From the NCBI RefSeq assembly GCF_004798585.1, contig NZ_PPXQ01000020.1, positions 16,733 through 80,732 on the forward strand: a stretch of 64,000 nucleotides of DNA. The letters are read 5' to 3'. This DNA comes from Massilia sp. Mn16-1_5. GTDB lineage: Bacteria > Pseudomonadota > Gammaproteobacteria > Burkholderiales > Burkholderiaceae_D. A model generated the notes under the pieces. It had not been told where the DNA came from, ran no database searches, and saw nothing but the letters and a program-made list of their open reading frames with translations. Shown in pieces: positions 37,401-45,841 of this stretch (positions are counted from its first letter, which is position 1; each line of letters opens with the position of its first letter). The translations under genes were made by a program, and so were the position numbers.

Positions 37401-37845
37401 ATGGCTCCGATGTCTGTCTACCGCCAATTGCAAGAGCTCAGTGACAAAAAACGTCCCGTGGCACGACTTGTCGTGGCAGCGCTGCTCGTAGCTTCTGTTT
37501 TGGCATGTACATTCGCTGTCTGGGAACTATGGACATCCAGACGCGACCGCCTCGAAAGCGCGGCCGTTGCTACGTCAAATATGGCGCGTATCCTGGCCTT
37601 GCATGCGCAGACAACATTCAAAGCGGCCGATCTCGTCCTGGAAGACATGGTTGAGCGTGCAGAGCGTGAGCAACTAGGTGCTTCTGCTCGAGACCGGTTA
37701 CGTGATCATCTGGAGCGCGTCGCTGGCAAGGCGCGGGAATTGCACGGCCTTTTTGTCTATGATGAACACGGTGAATGGGTGTCCACTTCCCTGGGGCGAC
37801 CTGTTAAAGCAAATAATTCGGATCGCGAGTACTTCAAGTATCACC
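37401..37845 (+). pseudogene. Diguanylate cyclase, N-terminal fragment
   Basis: MAPMSVYRQLQELSDKKRPVARL followed by TM1 (LVVAALLVASVLACTFAVWELW) and the first part of a double-Cache sensor (RILALHAQTTFKAADLVLEDM, LFVYDEHGEWVSTS, NNSDREYFKYH). This is the standard N-terminus of Cache-GGDEF proteins, whose next residues should be HPDR..GxPxRSRSTG; these are on the opposite strand at 36910 and below. Here the frame instead continues 16 codons into the GAF gene in the wrong frame and stops. Confidence 0.85.
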
Positions 37846-38338
37846 CTCCACGGCTGCTTATCCGCTCTCTCAGGACGAAGCCGAGCGCCTGATGGCGGTA
37901 GAGGCTTCAAAGATGGCCAATGTTCATCCTGACGCTAACATGGCACGTATTGCACACCTTGCCTCACTGGCGACGAATTCACCGATCGCGCTTGTATCGA
38001 TCCTAAGTTCAACGATTCAATGGTGCAAAGCCTCGTTAGGACTACCGATCGTCCAAACCAAAAGGGAATGGAGCTTTTGTACCTACACCATCCTGCAAAG
38101 CGTTCCTTTTATTGTCGAAGATGCAAGGAGAGATACGCGCTTTAACACCTCTCCATTAGTGCTGGCAGGTTCCAAGGTGTCCTTCTACGCTGGAGTAGCC
38201 TTGCACGATAGGGATGGGATGGCCATCGGGACACTATGCGTGATGGATCGTGAGCCACGCAAATTGCGCGTCGCAGAACTGGACGCCCTTGTCGACTTGG
38301 CAGCCATTGCCAGTAAACATCTCGCTTCAAGCGAATAG
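37846..38338 (+). pseudogene. GAF-domain fragment of the HTH-GAF protein
   Basis: From STAAYPLSQDEAERLMAVEASKM into a GAF domain: IAHLASLATNSPIALVSILSSTIQWCKASLGLP, EWSFCTYTILQSVPFIVEDARRDTRF, SFYAGVALHDRDGMAIGTLCVMD. GAF domains of this type bind small molecules or redox signals. An ATG at 37892 could still allow translation of the GAF domain alone (148 residues). The HTH half of the gene is at 36911-37146. Confidence 0.82.
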
Positions 38339-38437
38339 CAAATCGCCGGCAGCGCGCAAAGCTGAGGTAATCAAAAGAGCGCGTACAACTCATATGGTTT
38401 TGCCGCGACGAGTGCGCCCCGCTCTGCCACGTTAAAA

Positions 38438-38534
38438 GCGCCTGACAAAACAGCCAGGACTGCGTTGCAGCGCCTCGCCATACCCTCGTACTGCCTTCGG
38501 CGCTGCGCCTTGCCCTGACAGCTTTGTTAGGCAC
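38438..38534. repeat. Dispersed ~97-bp palindromic repeat, transposon copy
   Basis: Reverse complement aligns along its length with 1344-1442, sharing TCAGGGCAAGGCGCA and the GGCGAG..CG.TGCAACGC block around a GTAC-containing centre. Arms GCCTGACAAA / TTTGTTAGGC are imperfectly complementary. Its presence in cargo indicates DNA from a related genome. Confidence 0.75.
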
Positions 38535-38592
38535 TCTACAGCGGGTGAACCGAGGGTCCGGATGATGTGGCCAGATGAGGCGACGCCCCAAG

Positions 38593-39153
38593 CTAGTAGC
38601 CCTTGATTACTTTCAGCCCGCGGCCTTGAATCTTTGCCGACTCATCAATGCGTATGCAAAGACGCGCGGCACCAGCAGAGTCAACGCAAGGCTGAACGTT
38701 CGCACGAGCCCCATCATACGTCAGCTTTGAGAGCGTCGCTTCTAACTGAGCCTTCTCCATGCGCATGGCAACGATCTGGTCGTGATTTGGCAGTATCCAG
38801 AACGCCAAGGCAGCAACTCCCGTAGCAAATGCAGCGATCACGATAAGGGCACCGCCATAGATATTCTGGCGAGCTAGCTTTGTCGCTTCTTCATAGGCCT
38901 TGGCAGCACGATCAGCATGGGCATTGGCGTTTGTCCAGCGCGATGCAATTGCTGTGGCGGCCTTGGCAGCCGCATCGGGCAGTTTCTCATCAAGACGGAG
39001 GGCGATCGCCTCGGGTAATCGCTCGCAGCTAAGTTCAAGCGTTGCGGCAGCTTGGGAGACTTTAGCGTGAGTAGCCTGTGCATGATCAAAATTTTTCTTG
39101 GCCGCGTTCCAAAGCGAATAAATAACTTGCGACGTCGTTGGTTGCTCACTCAT
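38593..39153 (-). CDS. Membrane-anchored helical protein, mobilization-accessory-like
   Basis: 186 residues: a long Ala-rich helical N-terminus, one TM segment (GGALIVIAAFATGVAALAFWI, about residues 98-120), a coiled coil and a C-terminal CVDSAGAARLCIRIDESAKI.. ending KVIKGY. The LCIRID..VIKGY tail resembles membrane accessory proteins I know beside plasmid relaxases, yet no relaxase is present in the window. It starts one nucleotide past the upstream nuclease-like gene, so the two form an operon. Function uncertain. Confidence 0.6.
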   Translation of the reverse strand: MSEQPTTSQVIYSLWNAAKKNFDHAQATHAKVSQAAATLELSCERLPEAIALRLDEKLPDAAAKAATAIASRWTNANAHADRAAKAYEEATKLARQNIYGGALIVIAAFATGVAALAFWILPNHDQIVAMRMEKAQLEATLSKLTYDGARANVQPCVDSAGAARLCIRIDESAKIQGRGLKVIKGY

Positions 39154-39154
39154 A

Positions 39155-40024
39155 TCAGCGTCCCGGTGGTTTCATGGATGGCCCCGTGCGCTGTAATGTC
39201 AGCTCGGCCGCCTGCTCACGCCCCTGCTCAATTGCGAGCGTTATCTGCTGCTCTTGGTTGATTTGATGACCATACTGAAGATTCAGGTCACGAATATCGG
39301 ACAGCGCAATGAACTCGAGCTTTCCCTGCGGGGTGACGTGAACCATCAGTCCCGCTCCGGAAGCATCGCTGGCGCTTGCCAGTTCGCCAACCAACTGCAA
39401 GTATTGACTAACCTGTGGGGCAGTTGGCTCAACGTCAGAAGGGCTCAACGCGCTAGATGTGAACTGGTCGATGTAATCGGCCATGGATACCTGCGTCGCA
39501 CCCGCATGTCCCATGTCCACAAAAGGTGACAATCGCAGATCGATCCCCCGCCCAGGGTGACCCACAATCTCGGCGAACCAGTGTACTTGCCGGGAAACAG
39601 GGAGAAACTGAGGATGGTCAGCAAGGACATCACGAAGCGCGTCGCGCTTGATGATGTCCTTTGAACGATCGGCGTTCTCCCTTTTGAACTCAAGCAAGCG
39701 ACACACCCCAGGGAAAGTGAGCCATACATCTGCAAGGAGGGGATCCAGAGGTGTCTGCTGCGTGTTGTTGATGCTCGCAGCGGGAATGTGAAGGTCGGCT
39801 TTGCGGCCAAGCGAGACACCCATTCCGTATAGAAAATTACCGATGACAATATTTTCGTAGGGTGTACGCAGGATTTTTTTCGAAAAAGTCACTTGGTCTA
39901 TGGTGTTATAAGCAGGTCTCATTGTCTCATGATTGCCGCCAAGTAACACCAGAGGCGGTCCTACATTGCTTTTTTTCGTTTTCTGGCCGTGACTATGATG
40001 TGGCTTCTTGCGGTTGCCACTCAC
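39155..40024 (-). CDS. Hypothetical protein with PD-(D/E)XK-like motif
   Basis: 289 residues, unrecognised as a family. The segment LLADVWLTFPGVCRLLEFKREN has D-x(n)-ExK spacing typical of PD-(D/E)XK nucleases, followed by a basic helix; this is motif-level inference. The C-terminal third is helical. Followed by the membrane protein gene with a 1-nt gap and divergent from the DnaG-like/PLD gene at 40191 across 166 bp, so the three may share a control region. Confidence 0.5.
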   Translation of the reverse strand: MSGNRKKPHHSHGQKTKKSNVGPPLVLLGGNHETMRPAYNTIDQVTFSKKILRTPYENIVIGNFLYGMGVSLGRKADLHIPAASINNTQQTPLDPLLADVWLTFPGVCRLLEFKRENADRSKDIIKRDALRDVLADHPQFLPVSRQVHWFAEIVGHPGRGIDLRLSPFVDMGHAGATQVSMADYIDQFTSSALSPSDVEPTAPQVSQYLQLVGELASASDASGAGLMVHVTPQGKLEFIALSDIRDLNLQYGHQINQEQQITLAIEQGREQAAELTLQRTGPSMKPPGR

Positions 40025-40190
40025 CTGAGCGGTGAAGCAATTGTTACTACTCAGGACTGAAGCGCACCGCGTCTAGGCAATTAACAAATTGGCCCGGTGG
40101 GCGGACAAGTTACGCATTTGCACTATGATGGCATAATGCCCTTGCACGCCACCCGCTTACAAATGAGCGAAGACTTGACCGCTCAGCCTT

Positions 40191-41996
40191 ATGATTCCCC
40201 AAGACTATATCCAGCAATTAGTGTTAAAAGCCGACATTGCCGAGATCATCGGTCGGGTAGTTTCGCTCAAGCGCGTCAAAATGAATTTCGTTGGACGCTG
40301 CCCGTTTCATCAGAAAGAAGCTCCTGACGAAGCGTCAGATGTGATTGCCTTCACGGTTTCTCCCGTCAAGCGTTTCTACCACTGTTTTTCATGCGGCGCG
40401 CATGGCAGCGTGATCGGCTTCATGATGAAGTTTAACGGTCTGTCATTCCGGGACGCAGTTTCGCAGCTAGCAGTAGCTGCTGCGATGGATCCACCTCCCG
40501 AGGCCGAGCCCAGCCGCATCAACCAGTCTACAGAAATGAGGCAGATGAGGGAGACGCTCGAGACAGCGCTGCGCTATTACCAAGGCGAACTGCCTGGAGC
40601 GGACAAGGCGATTACTCTGCTCAAGGGCGCCGGCATTTCTGGCGCGACGGCGAAACGCTTTCGCATTGGCTATGCGCCAGACAGCTGGGACAATTTGGCA
40701 TCGGTATTCGGGCACAGCTATCGCACACGCTGTGCAGAAGCAGGCCTGGTGGTTGTCAAGGAGGAAGACGGCAAGGCGTACGATCGGCTACGCGACCGGA
40801 TCATCTTTCCGACCGTCAATGGCCGTGACCAGGTGCTCGGCTTGTCCGGTCTTGCAGTATCGACACGACCGCATATCGCACAATACTTGCGTAACACCGC
40901 CCAGCCGAAGAAGCGTCGCCAGTCTGGCGGCGCTGATACCATTGGCCCTGGCGCCGAGGACAAGGGCAGCATGTTCGGGCTGCAGCAGGCGATCGTGGGC
41001 ATGCGGGCGGAAGGCTTCGCTGTGCTCGTGCAGGACTGCCTGGATGTCCTGCGGCTACATGAAGCAGGATTACGCAATGCGGTGGCCCCATCGGTTGCCG
41101 GCAAAATGCGCACCGAAAATCTGACCCGACTATTTCGAAGCACCGCAGTGGTGACCCTGTGTTACCCGCGTACCCAGCGCGGCGCACGCGACGCTTGGGC
41201 TGCCATGCAGGCGGCCCTTCCAGCATTGCGCGATGATGTGCAAGTGCGCTTCGCCTTAATGCCTGAAGGCCTGGGCCCAGGTGATGTACTGCGGCAGACC
41301 GATGGCGCCGCGTTGTTTCGGTTGCTGCTCGATGCAGCTGTTCCACTGTCGCAGTATTTTCTGCAGGGACTCGCCTCGCAGGCCGATTTCCGGTCAATCG
41401 AAGGCCGCTCCAAAGTGCTCGGTACGGCCGATCAGATGCTTGAGCGGGTCGTCGCGCCGAACTTTAAAGCCCAGCTGGCCGACGCGGTACAACAGCTCGT
41501 TGACGACCAGCTCGAATTGCTGGACTCGGTCGATGAACATGATCACTGGCTTGCGAACGCCATCCGCACAGCAAACTCGCGCCTGGTGATCGTTTCACCC
41601 TGGGTGACCAGTGCGGGCATTCACCGGTTCAATCTGTGCGCCAATATTGCAACGGCCATCGCGCGCGGTGTCAGGGTCGACATTTATACCGACCCTGAGT
41701 TCAACACGCAACTACGGCGGCGTTCGCCCGCAGCGCAAGCTTTAGGTGCCAGCGCTGAGCGCGAACTGCAGCAAGCGGGAGCATACCTGCACCGCGTACC
41801 GCGCATGCACAGCAAGATCGTCGGCATTGACGATCATGCATTATGTATCGGCTCGTTCAACTGGTTGAGCGCAGCTAAAAGCGGGAGCTATCGACGGCAC
41901 GAAGTGTCGCTCGTCCATCGGCATGGCGACGTCGGGATCAGGATTGCGGGACTGTTGGCCACACTGAACGCGGGCCGCGACATGAACACGGCGTGA
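40191..41996 (+). CDS. DnaG-like primase (catalytically degenerate) fused to a phospholipase D domain
   Basis: 601 residues. The N-terminus is plainly DnaG: a CHC2 zinc ribbon (CPFH at 37-40, CFSCGAHG from 65), ligands C37, H40, C65, C68, with about seven extra residues compared with E. coli DnaG. The RNA polymerase domain follows (KRFRIGYAPDSWDNL, YDRLRDRIIFPTVNGRDQVLGLSG). In the TOPRIM region the catalytic Glu of VEGYMD is Gln (VQDCLD, about 281) and FDGDRAG reads YPRTQRG, so primer synthesis is unlikely. The helicase-binding domain is replaced by a PLD-type region with one HKD motif, HSKIVGIDDHALCIGSFN (His about 539), expected to dimerise as a nuclease or phosphodiesterase. No known system name fits. 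Confidence 0.85.
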   Translation: MIPQDYIQQLVLKADIAEIIGRVVSLKRVKMNFVGRCPFHQKEAPDEASDVIAFTVSPVKRFYHCFSCGAHGSVIGFMMKFNGLSFRDAVSQLAVAAAMDPPPEAEPSRINQSTEMRQMRETLETALRYYQGELPGADKAITLLKGAGISGATAKRFRIGYAPDSWDNLASVFGHSYRTRCAEAGLVVVKEEDGKAYDRLRDRIIFPTVNGRDQVLGLSGLAVSTRPHIAQYLRNTAQPKKRRQSGGADTIGPGAEDKGSMFGLQQAIVGMRAEGFAVLVQDCLDVLRLHEAGLRNAVAPSVAGKMRTENLTRLFRSTAVVTLCYPRTQRGARDAWAAMQAALPALRDDVQVRFALMPEGLGPGDVLRQTDGAALFRLLLDAAVPLSQYFLQGLASQADFRSIEGRSKVLGTADQMLERVVAPNFKAQLADAVQQLVDDQLELLDSVDEHDHWLANAIRTANSRLVIVSPWVTSAGIHRFNLCANIATAIARGVRVDIYTDPEFNTQLRRRSPAAQALGASAERELQQAGAYLHRVPRMHSKIVGIDDHALCIGSFNWLSAAKSGSYRRHEVSLVHRHGDVGIRIAGLLATLNAGRDMNTA

Positions 41997-42423
41997 GCAT
42001 CAAAGTCCATCCGATGAGGTAGAGCAACTGAGCATGCCGACTTGGCGGGAACTTAAGCGGCTTGGATTAAGCTTTCAGTACTTACAAGGACATGAACCCT
42101 GCATTTCGCCAACACGTGCATTGATATCCGCTTTGTTTCTTGGAATCGGTCAGCCTCAATCCCTCGCTTCGCTCGCTCGCACACTTCAGTCGGCAGATAT
42201 TGTAGAAACTGACGCGAATGACGAGCACTTCTAGCTTGTACAACACCTTGACCAGTTCAAGAAAGCCCCCTCGGCCGTGATCGACAACTGTGAAGATTCT
42301 GTTGCTGCGTTCTCCAATAACTATTGGTGCGCGTACTTTGCAAGCACCGCTTACCATACCTGCACGAGGGCATGCTGTTTAGCGGGCGACAGCAACAGGA
42401 TGATTTCGTCCAGCCGAAACGGT
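41997..42423. other. Intergenic region without recognised gene
   Basis: About 430 bp between the primase/PLD gene and a receiver-like gene. Short frames on both strands show no family resemblance. No hairpin terminator is obvious. Confidence 0.4.
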
Positions 42424-42777
42424 CTACCGACGATCTACCCGGATAGCCGATTCGAGTTGAGCCAAGGTACAGGGCATTAACAGCTGGGCGTCGACGCAGC
42501 TGCTCTTCGACGGGCACAAGGTCGTGACAACAGGCCCCCACAACACTAGTCTCGCTAAAGGCTGCACTCTTTTTGATTGCTCCGCGGTGAGAAGGGGATC
42601 TTTATTACTGCTGAGCGTACTCACAACTATCAGCTCAAACACCTGACTCTCTAGAGCTTGGCGGAGGCTCTTGACATCGCCAAGGCAGCGGACCTCGCAA
42701 TTGACGGTCTCGAGCAAGAGTTTCATTGTCCCTTGGGACAATGGATTCTGTTCCACTAAAAGTGTAAGCATCATCAT
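42424..42777 (-). CDS. Degenerate receiver-like protein, 117 residues
   Basis: MMMLTLLVEQNPLSQGTMKLLLETVNCEVRCLGDVKSLRQALES.. FELIVVSTL.. VLWGP.. MPCTLAQLESAI follows the beta-alpha rhythm of a CheY fold, but the acidic pair (VEQN) and the phosphoacceptor (VVST) are missing Asp, so it cannot be a normal response regulator. It could be a pseudo-receiver or a decaying gene. Three ATGs in a row make the start uncertain (42777, 42774 or 42771). It lies just downstream of the anti-sigma gene. Confidence 0.5.
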   Translation of the reverse strand: MMMLTLLVEQNPLSQGTMKLLLETVNCEVRCLGDVKSLRQALESQVFELIVVSTLSSNKDPLLTAEQSKRVQPLARLVLWGPVVTTLCPSKSSCVDAQLLMPCTLAQLESAIRVDRR

Positions 42778-42883
42778 CGAACCCGCTGACGTTTTCCCTA
42801 GCCAAATTTGGAAGGAGCACGATCGTATGAAGTATTGGGCGCAGGTGAGGCTGTACGTTCGACTTTTTACAAAAACAGCCGGC

Positions 42884-43582
42884 TTACAAGGTCACCCATT
42901 TTCCGGTGTACAGAATCGGCCCAGTCGGTCCACTTGGGTCTGGCGAACCGCCCTGTGGCTCAAGCGAAACCGCCAGTAGCACGGCATCCTTGCCAATGTC
43001 TTCAGTGTCGAGTGCGAGGGAGGTGACTTGATCGTTGGATAGCAGTCCAAGGGACCGTGGCGTGCCAGAAGCGTTAATCGCCCAAAGCTGCAAGGTACGA
43101 TTGCCTGGAACGGATATGCTGCCAGCGACATTGACCCTGAGCCGGCGTTGGCGACTGTCTGCAGACACAATGAACGCGGTTTGTGCCTTCTCGTCGTTCA
43201 AGGCAGCGATGCGATCGATCCTTTGCTCTTGACGAGGCAACGTGAAGCTGAGCACGAGCGTCACCGCAATTGCACCTAGCCCAAGTGCAAAACCACCCCA
43301 AACCGAAATTGCTTTAATTTTCCGAAACGCCCACGAAGGTGCGTTTTTATTCAGGCCCAGCCGTTTTTCGATGTTGCGCCAAACGCGCGCTGGAGCGGCA
43401 ATCGGCCGCGGCAGCTCAGCTATGGCACTGAAGTGGCGGTGCCAGCTATTGACCATGTCTCGTAGCTCGCTATCGTCGTCGAGCCATTGTTCAAAGCGGC
43501 GACGAGACCTGCCTTCAAGCGTGCCCAGGGCGTACGCGGCGGCCAGTCGGTCTCGCAAAACTCGATTGTCCGTCGGCCTCAT
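42884..43582 (-). CDS. Anti-sigma factor, RskA type
   Basis: 232-residue membrane protein. The N-terminal zinc-less anti-sigma region (RDRLAAAYALGTLEGRSRRRFEQWLDDD) binds the sigma factor; a TM helix (VWGGFALGLGAIAVTLVLSFTL, about 95-117) precedes a periplasmic RskA domain with LQLWAINASGTPRSLGLL and the terminal GPTGPILYTGKWV. The start overlaps the sigma gene stop by 4 bp (ATGA), giving translational coupling. It should hold the cognate ECF factor inactive until regulated proteolysis. Confidence 0.92.
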   Translation of the reverse strand: MRPTDNRVLRDRLAAAYALGTLEGRSRRRFEQWLDDDSELRDMVNSWHRHFSAIAELPRPIAAPARVWRNIEKRLGLNKNAPSWAFRKIKAISVWGGFALGLGAIAVTLVLSFTLPRQEQRIDRIAALNDEKAQTAFIVSADSRQRRLRVNVAGSISVPGNRTLQLWAINASGTPRSLGLLSNDQVTSLALDTEDIGKDAVLLAVSLEPQGGSPDPSGPTGPILYTGKWVTL

Positions 43583-44163
43583 GCTGCTACTCGCTTAGTT
43601 AGACAAGCCTTGAGCTTTTCCAATCCACGCCGTACCCAAGTCTTGATCGTTCCAATAGGCAGATCCAGTTGGAGTGCGGCTTCACTGTGCGACAAACCAA
43701 AGTAATAAACGATGCCAATGGTTTGCCGCTGTCTGCTGTCGAGCTTTGACATACAGTATGCTAAAGCACGCGCATCGTCCGATAGCTGTATCCGGGACAG
43801 CGGCCCGGGCGCCGGATCGTGCAAGGCGCTCGCAATATCGTCCTCGAATTGTTCGCTGTCGATTGCGACTGTGTCTACGTGACGGCGATAAATGTCGAGC
43901 GCCTTGTTGCGAACGATCGCACTCATCCAGGTCATCGGCGCTGCCAGATGCGCCTGGTAGTCCATTGCCGCATGCCAGATCGAAACATACCCCTCCTGCA
44001 GGGCCTCCTCGGCAAGCTCTTCTTTCTTCAATATGCGCATGGCCAAACCAAACAGTTTCGCTGACGTCGAGTCATAAAGAGTTCGAAAGGCGGTTGCGTC
44101 GTGCAAGCCTACGCGCCCAAGCAGCTGGCGTAGCTGCTCATTACTGCCGATGTCATCGATCAC
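43579..44163 (-). CDS. ECF RNA polymerase sigma factor (SigK/EcfK type)
   Basis: 194 residues with region 2 (FRTLYDSTSAKLFGLAMRIL, AEEALQEGYVSIWHAA) and region 4 (LDSRQRQTIGIVYYFGLSHSEAALQLDLPIGTIKTWVRRGLEKLK). It recruits RNA polymerase to stress promoters when released by the adjacent RskA-type anti-sigma factor. Such pairs usually autoregulate from the upstream region (44164-44314), but I could not identify its promoter. Target genes within the element are not evident. Confidence 0.93.
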   Translation of the reverse strand: MIDDIGSNEQLRQLLGRVGLHDATAFRTLYDSTSAKLFGLAMRILKKEELAEEALQEGYVSIWHAAMDYQAHLAAPMTWMSAIVRNKALDIYRRHVDTVAIDSEQFEDDIASALHDPAPGPLSRIQLSDDARALAYCMSKLDSRQRQTIGIVYYFGLSHSEAALQLDLPIGTIKTWVRRGLEKLKACLTKRVAA

Positions 44164-44314
44164 AATAGCCTTTTATAGAGTTGCCATAATTACCACTAAG
44201 CTATTGTAGCCCGACAGTGCCGGCGCTCCAGTTGAACTCTGTATCAAGTTCATTCGTTGCTTACAAAAATGTTCATGTAAAACGCAGAAGGTATTTTCAA
44301 GCTAACGTCTGTTC

Positions 44315-45697
44315 TCAATAATTTGCTTCCTCGTCGGCTGCGCTTTGGCGGAGTTTGGGTCGTTCGCGTCCTGCCGCATGCAGGTTGTGCTTGCTTAGCA
44401 AGCGGTACATCGTTGTGCGCGACACTCCGAGCCGGCGCGCGGCCAGGCTGACGTTTCGGCTACTCCTCTCAAGACACTCTCGTAGTGCCTGCTGCTCAGC
44501 GCGCAGACGTGTCTCATCGAGCTCAGCTTCGTGTGTAAGCGCAGCCGGCGACAAAAAGCCCAAATCCTCAGGCCTGATCAGGCGTCCTTCAGCCATGACT
44601 AACGCTCGGCGTACGCGATTGATGAGTTCTCGCACGTTACCTGGCCAATCATGCTCAGCGATCGCTTTCAAGGCCGCCTCCGAATAGCCCTTGAGCCGAA
44701 ATGCTTTGTCACTCGCATAGGTGACGAAGAAGTGCTCGGCCAGTAGCGTCAAGTCATCACCGCGCTCCCGTAGCGCCGGCACCGTAAGTGGAAGAACAGA
44801 CAGCCGATAGTAAAGATCTTGGCGAAACATTCCTTTTGCAACGGCCTGCTCGAGCTTCACATGCGACGCTGCAATGACACGTACGTCGACAGGAACAGCG
44901 CACGTGCTACCAAGCCGAGTAATCGTCTTTTCCTGGAGAAAGCGCAGTAAATTGGCTTGCAGCTCGTTTGGAAGATCACCGATCTCGTCAAGAAAGAGCG
45001 TTCCCCCGTTTGCCGATTCTATAAGACCGACCTTATCGCGCGTTGCCCCAGTGAAAGCGCCGCGTTCGTATCCGAAAAGCTCTGACTGAATCAAGGACGG
45101 TGCGATGGCGCCACAGTTGATAGGAACAAAGGGCTGCCCCACACGACTCGATTTAAGATGAATTGCCTGGGCAGCGAGCTCTTTTCCGGTACCGCTTTCA
45201 CCCCAGATCAAGACAGGAGCGGTGACTCGGGCGGCGCGTCCTATATGGTCCCGTAACCTAGTAATGGCCGCACTGTGCCCGAGAATGGCTGACATGCCAC
45301 GACCGGCTGTCGCTTGCGGCAAAGCGCGATACAACTGTGCTCGGCCGTAAGCGTGTCCAAGCGTGTACGTCAGGCGGACCGGATCGATTGGCAGCGTGTG
45401 ATAGTCGTACAAATGCTCGCTGATGAGTTCTTGCGAGCCATCCTTGTTTAGATGGGCCTCGGCATACACCCCCACCCACTCAACAGTGTGGTTAGTGATT
45501 AGAAAGGTTTTGATATCGGCGCTCATGCCAAGGCGTCGATCGTGGACAAACAATCCAACGATGTAACGCTCATCGCTTAACTCTCTTTGCGCATCGTCAA
45601 AGTTCGAGACAGACCGTACATCCCAAGCGATCAAAGCCTGGCGCAGCAGTTGTGCTTGCGTGTCGTCCGAAACAATACAAAGCACTTTCCTGTTCAT
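44315..45697 (-). CDS. VpsR-like sigma-54-type Fis-family regulator
   Basis: About 460 residues. N-terminal domain (MNRKVLCIVSDDTQAQLLRQ) is receiver-like but lacks a clear phosphoacceptor. AAA+ region has Walker A GESGTGKE, the loop GYERGAFTGAT, Walker B GGTLFLDEIGDLP and WPGNVREL; the C-terminus has a Fis HTH (NVSLAARRLGVSRTTMYRLLSKH). GAFTGA is intact, so sigma-54 activation is possible, though VpsR itself acts on sigma-70 with c-di-GMP, which would fit the c-di-GMP enzymes in this element. The start at 45697 is chosen over 45712; neither has a strong ribosome site. Confidence 0.88.
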   Translation of the reverse strand: MNRKVLCIVSDDTQAQLLRQALIAWDVRSVSNFDDAQRELSDERYIVGLFVHDRRLGMSADIKTFLITNHTVEWVGVYAEAHLNKDGSQELISEHLYDYHTLPIDPVRLTYTLGHAYGRAQLYRALPQATAGRGMSAILGHSAAITRLRDHIGRAARVTAPVLIWGESGTGKELAAQAIHLKSSRVGQPFVPINCGAIAPSLIQSELFGYERGAFTGATRDKVGLIESANGGTLFLDEIGDLPNELQANLLRFLQEKTITRLGSTCAVPVDVRVIAASHVKLEQAVAKGMFRQDLYYRLSVLPLTVPALRERGDDLTLLAEHFFVTYASDKAFRLKGYSEAALKAIAEHDWPGNVRELINRVRRALVMAEGRLIRPEDLGFLSPAALTHEAELDETRLRAEQQALRECLERSSRNVSLAARRLGVSRTTMYRLLSKHNLHAAGRERPKLRQSAADEEANY

Positions 45698-45841
45698 TCG
45701 TTCTTCAAGCATTGCCTAATCGTCGTTCCGGTTTCGTTGTAAGGAAGTAAGACGAATTTAGTCGCCTCATATCCATCTACGTTCTCGAACGGACAACGGA
45801 TTCAATATCCGGAAAATTTAATTTTTCTCTCGGACAGGCGC

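Larger units (their letters stand above)
36911..37845. other. Inverted 935-bp segment exchanging the 5' ends of two divergent genes
   Basis: The segment ends in GGTG (36911-36914) and CACC (37842-37845), a 4-bp inverted core. Re-inverting it gives DGC codons ..EYFKYH-RSHADR.. (1584 bp in total) and HTH-GAF codons ..DPEYLPP-STAAYPLSQDEAERL.. (729 bp), both divisible by three and free of stops. It contains both 5' gene parts and their shared promoter region (37147-37400). A nearby 13-bp imperfect inverted repeat (36911-36923 / 37837-37849) exists but its alignment would not keep frame. Confidence 0.82.

Noticed and set aside
38438..38534. Integron attC-like site (GCCTGAC..GTTAGGC ends)
   Set aside because: The ends loosely fit attC core sites, but the homologous backbone copy at 1344-1442 lacks them, there is no integrase, and the pairing is too symmetrical.
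38593..40024. Mobilizable or conjugative module
   Set aside because: Only an accessory-like membrane protein is present; no relaxase, coupling protein or oriT-like region was recognised.
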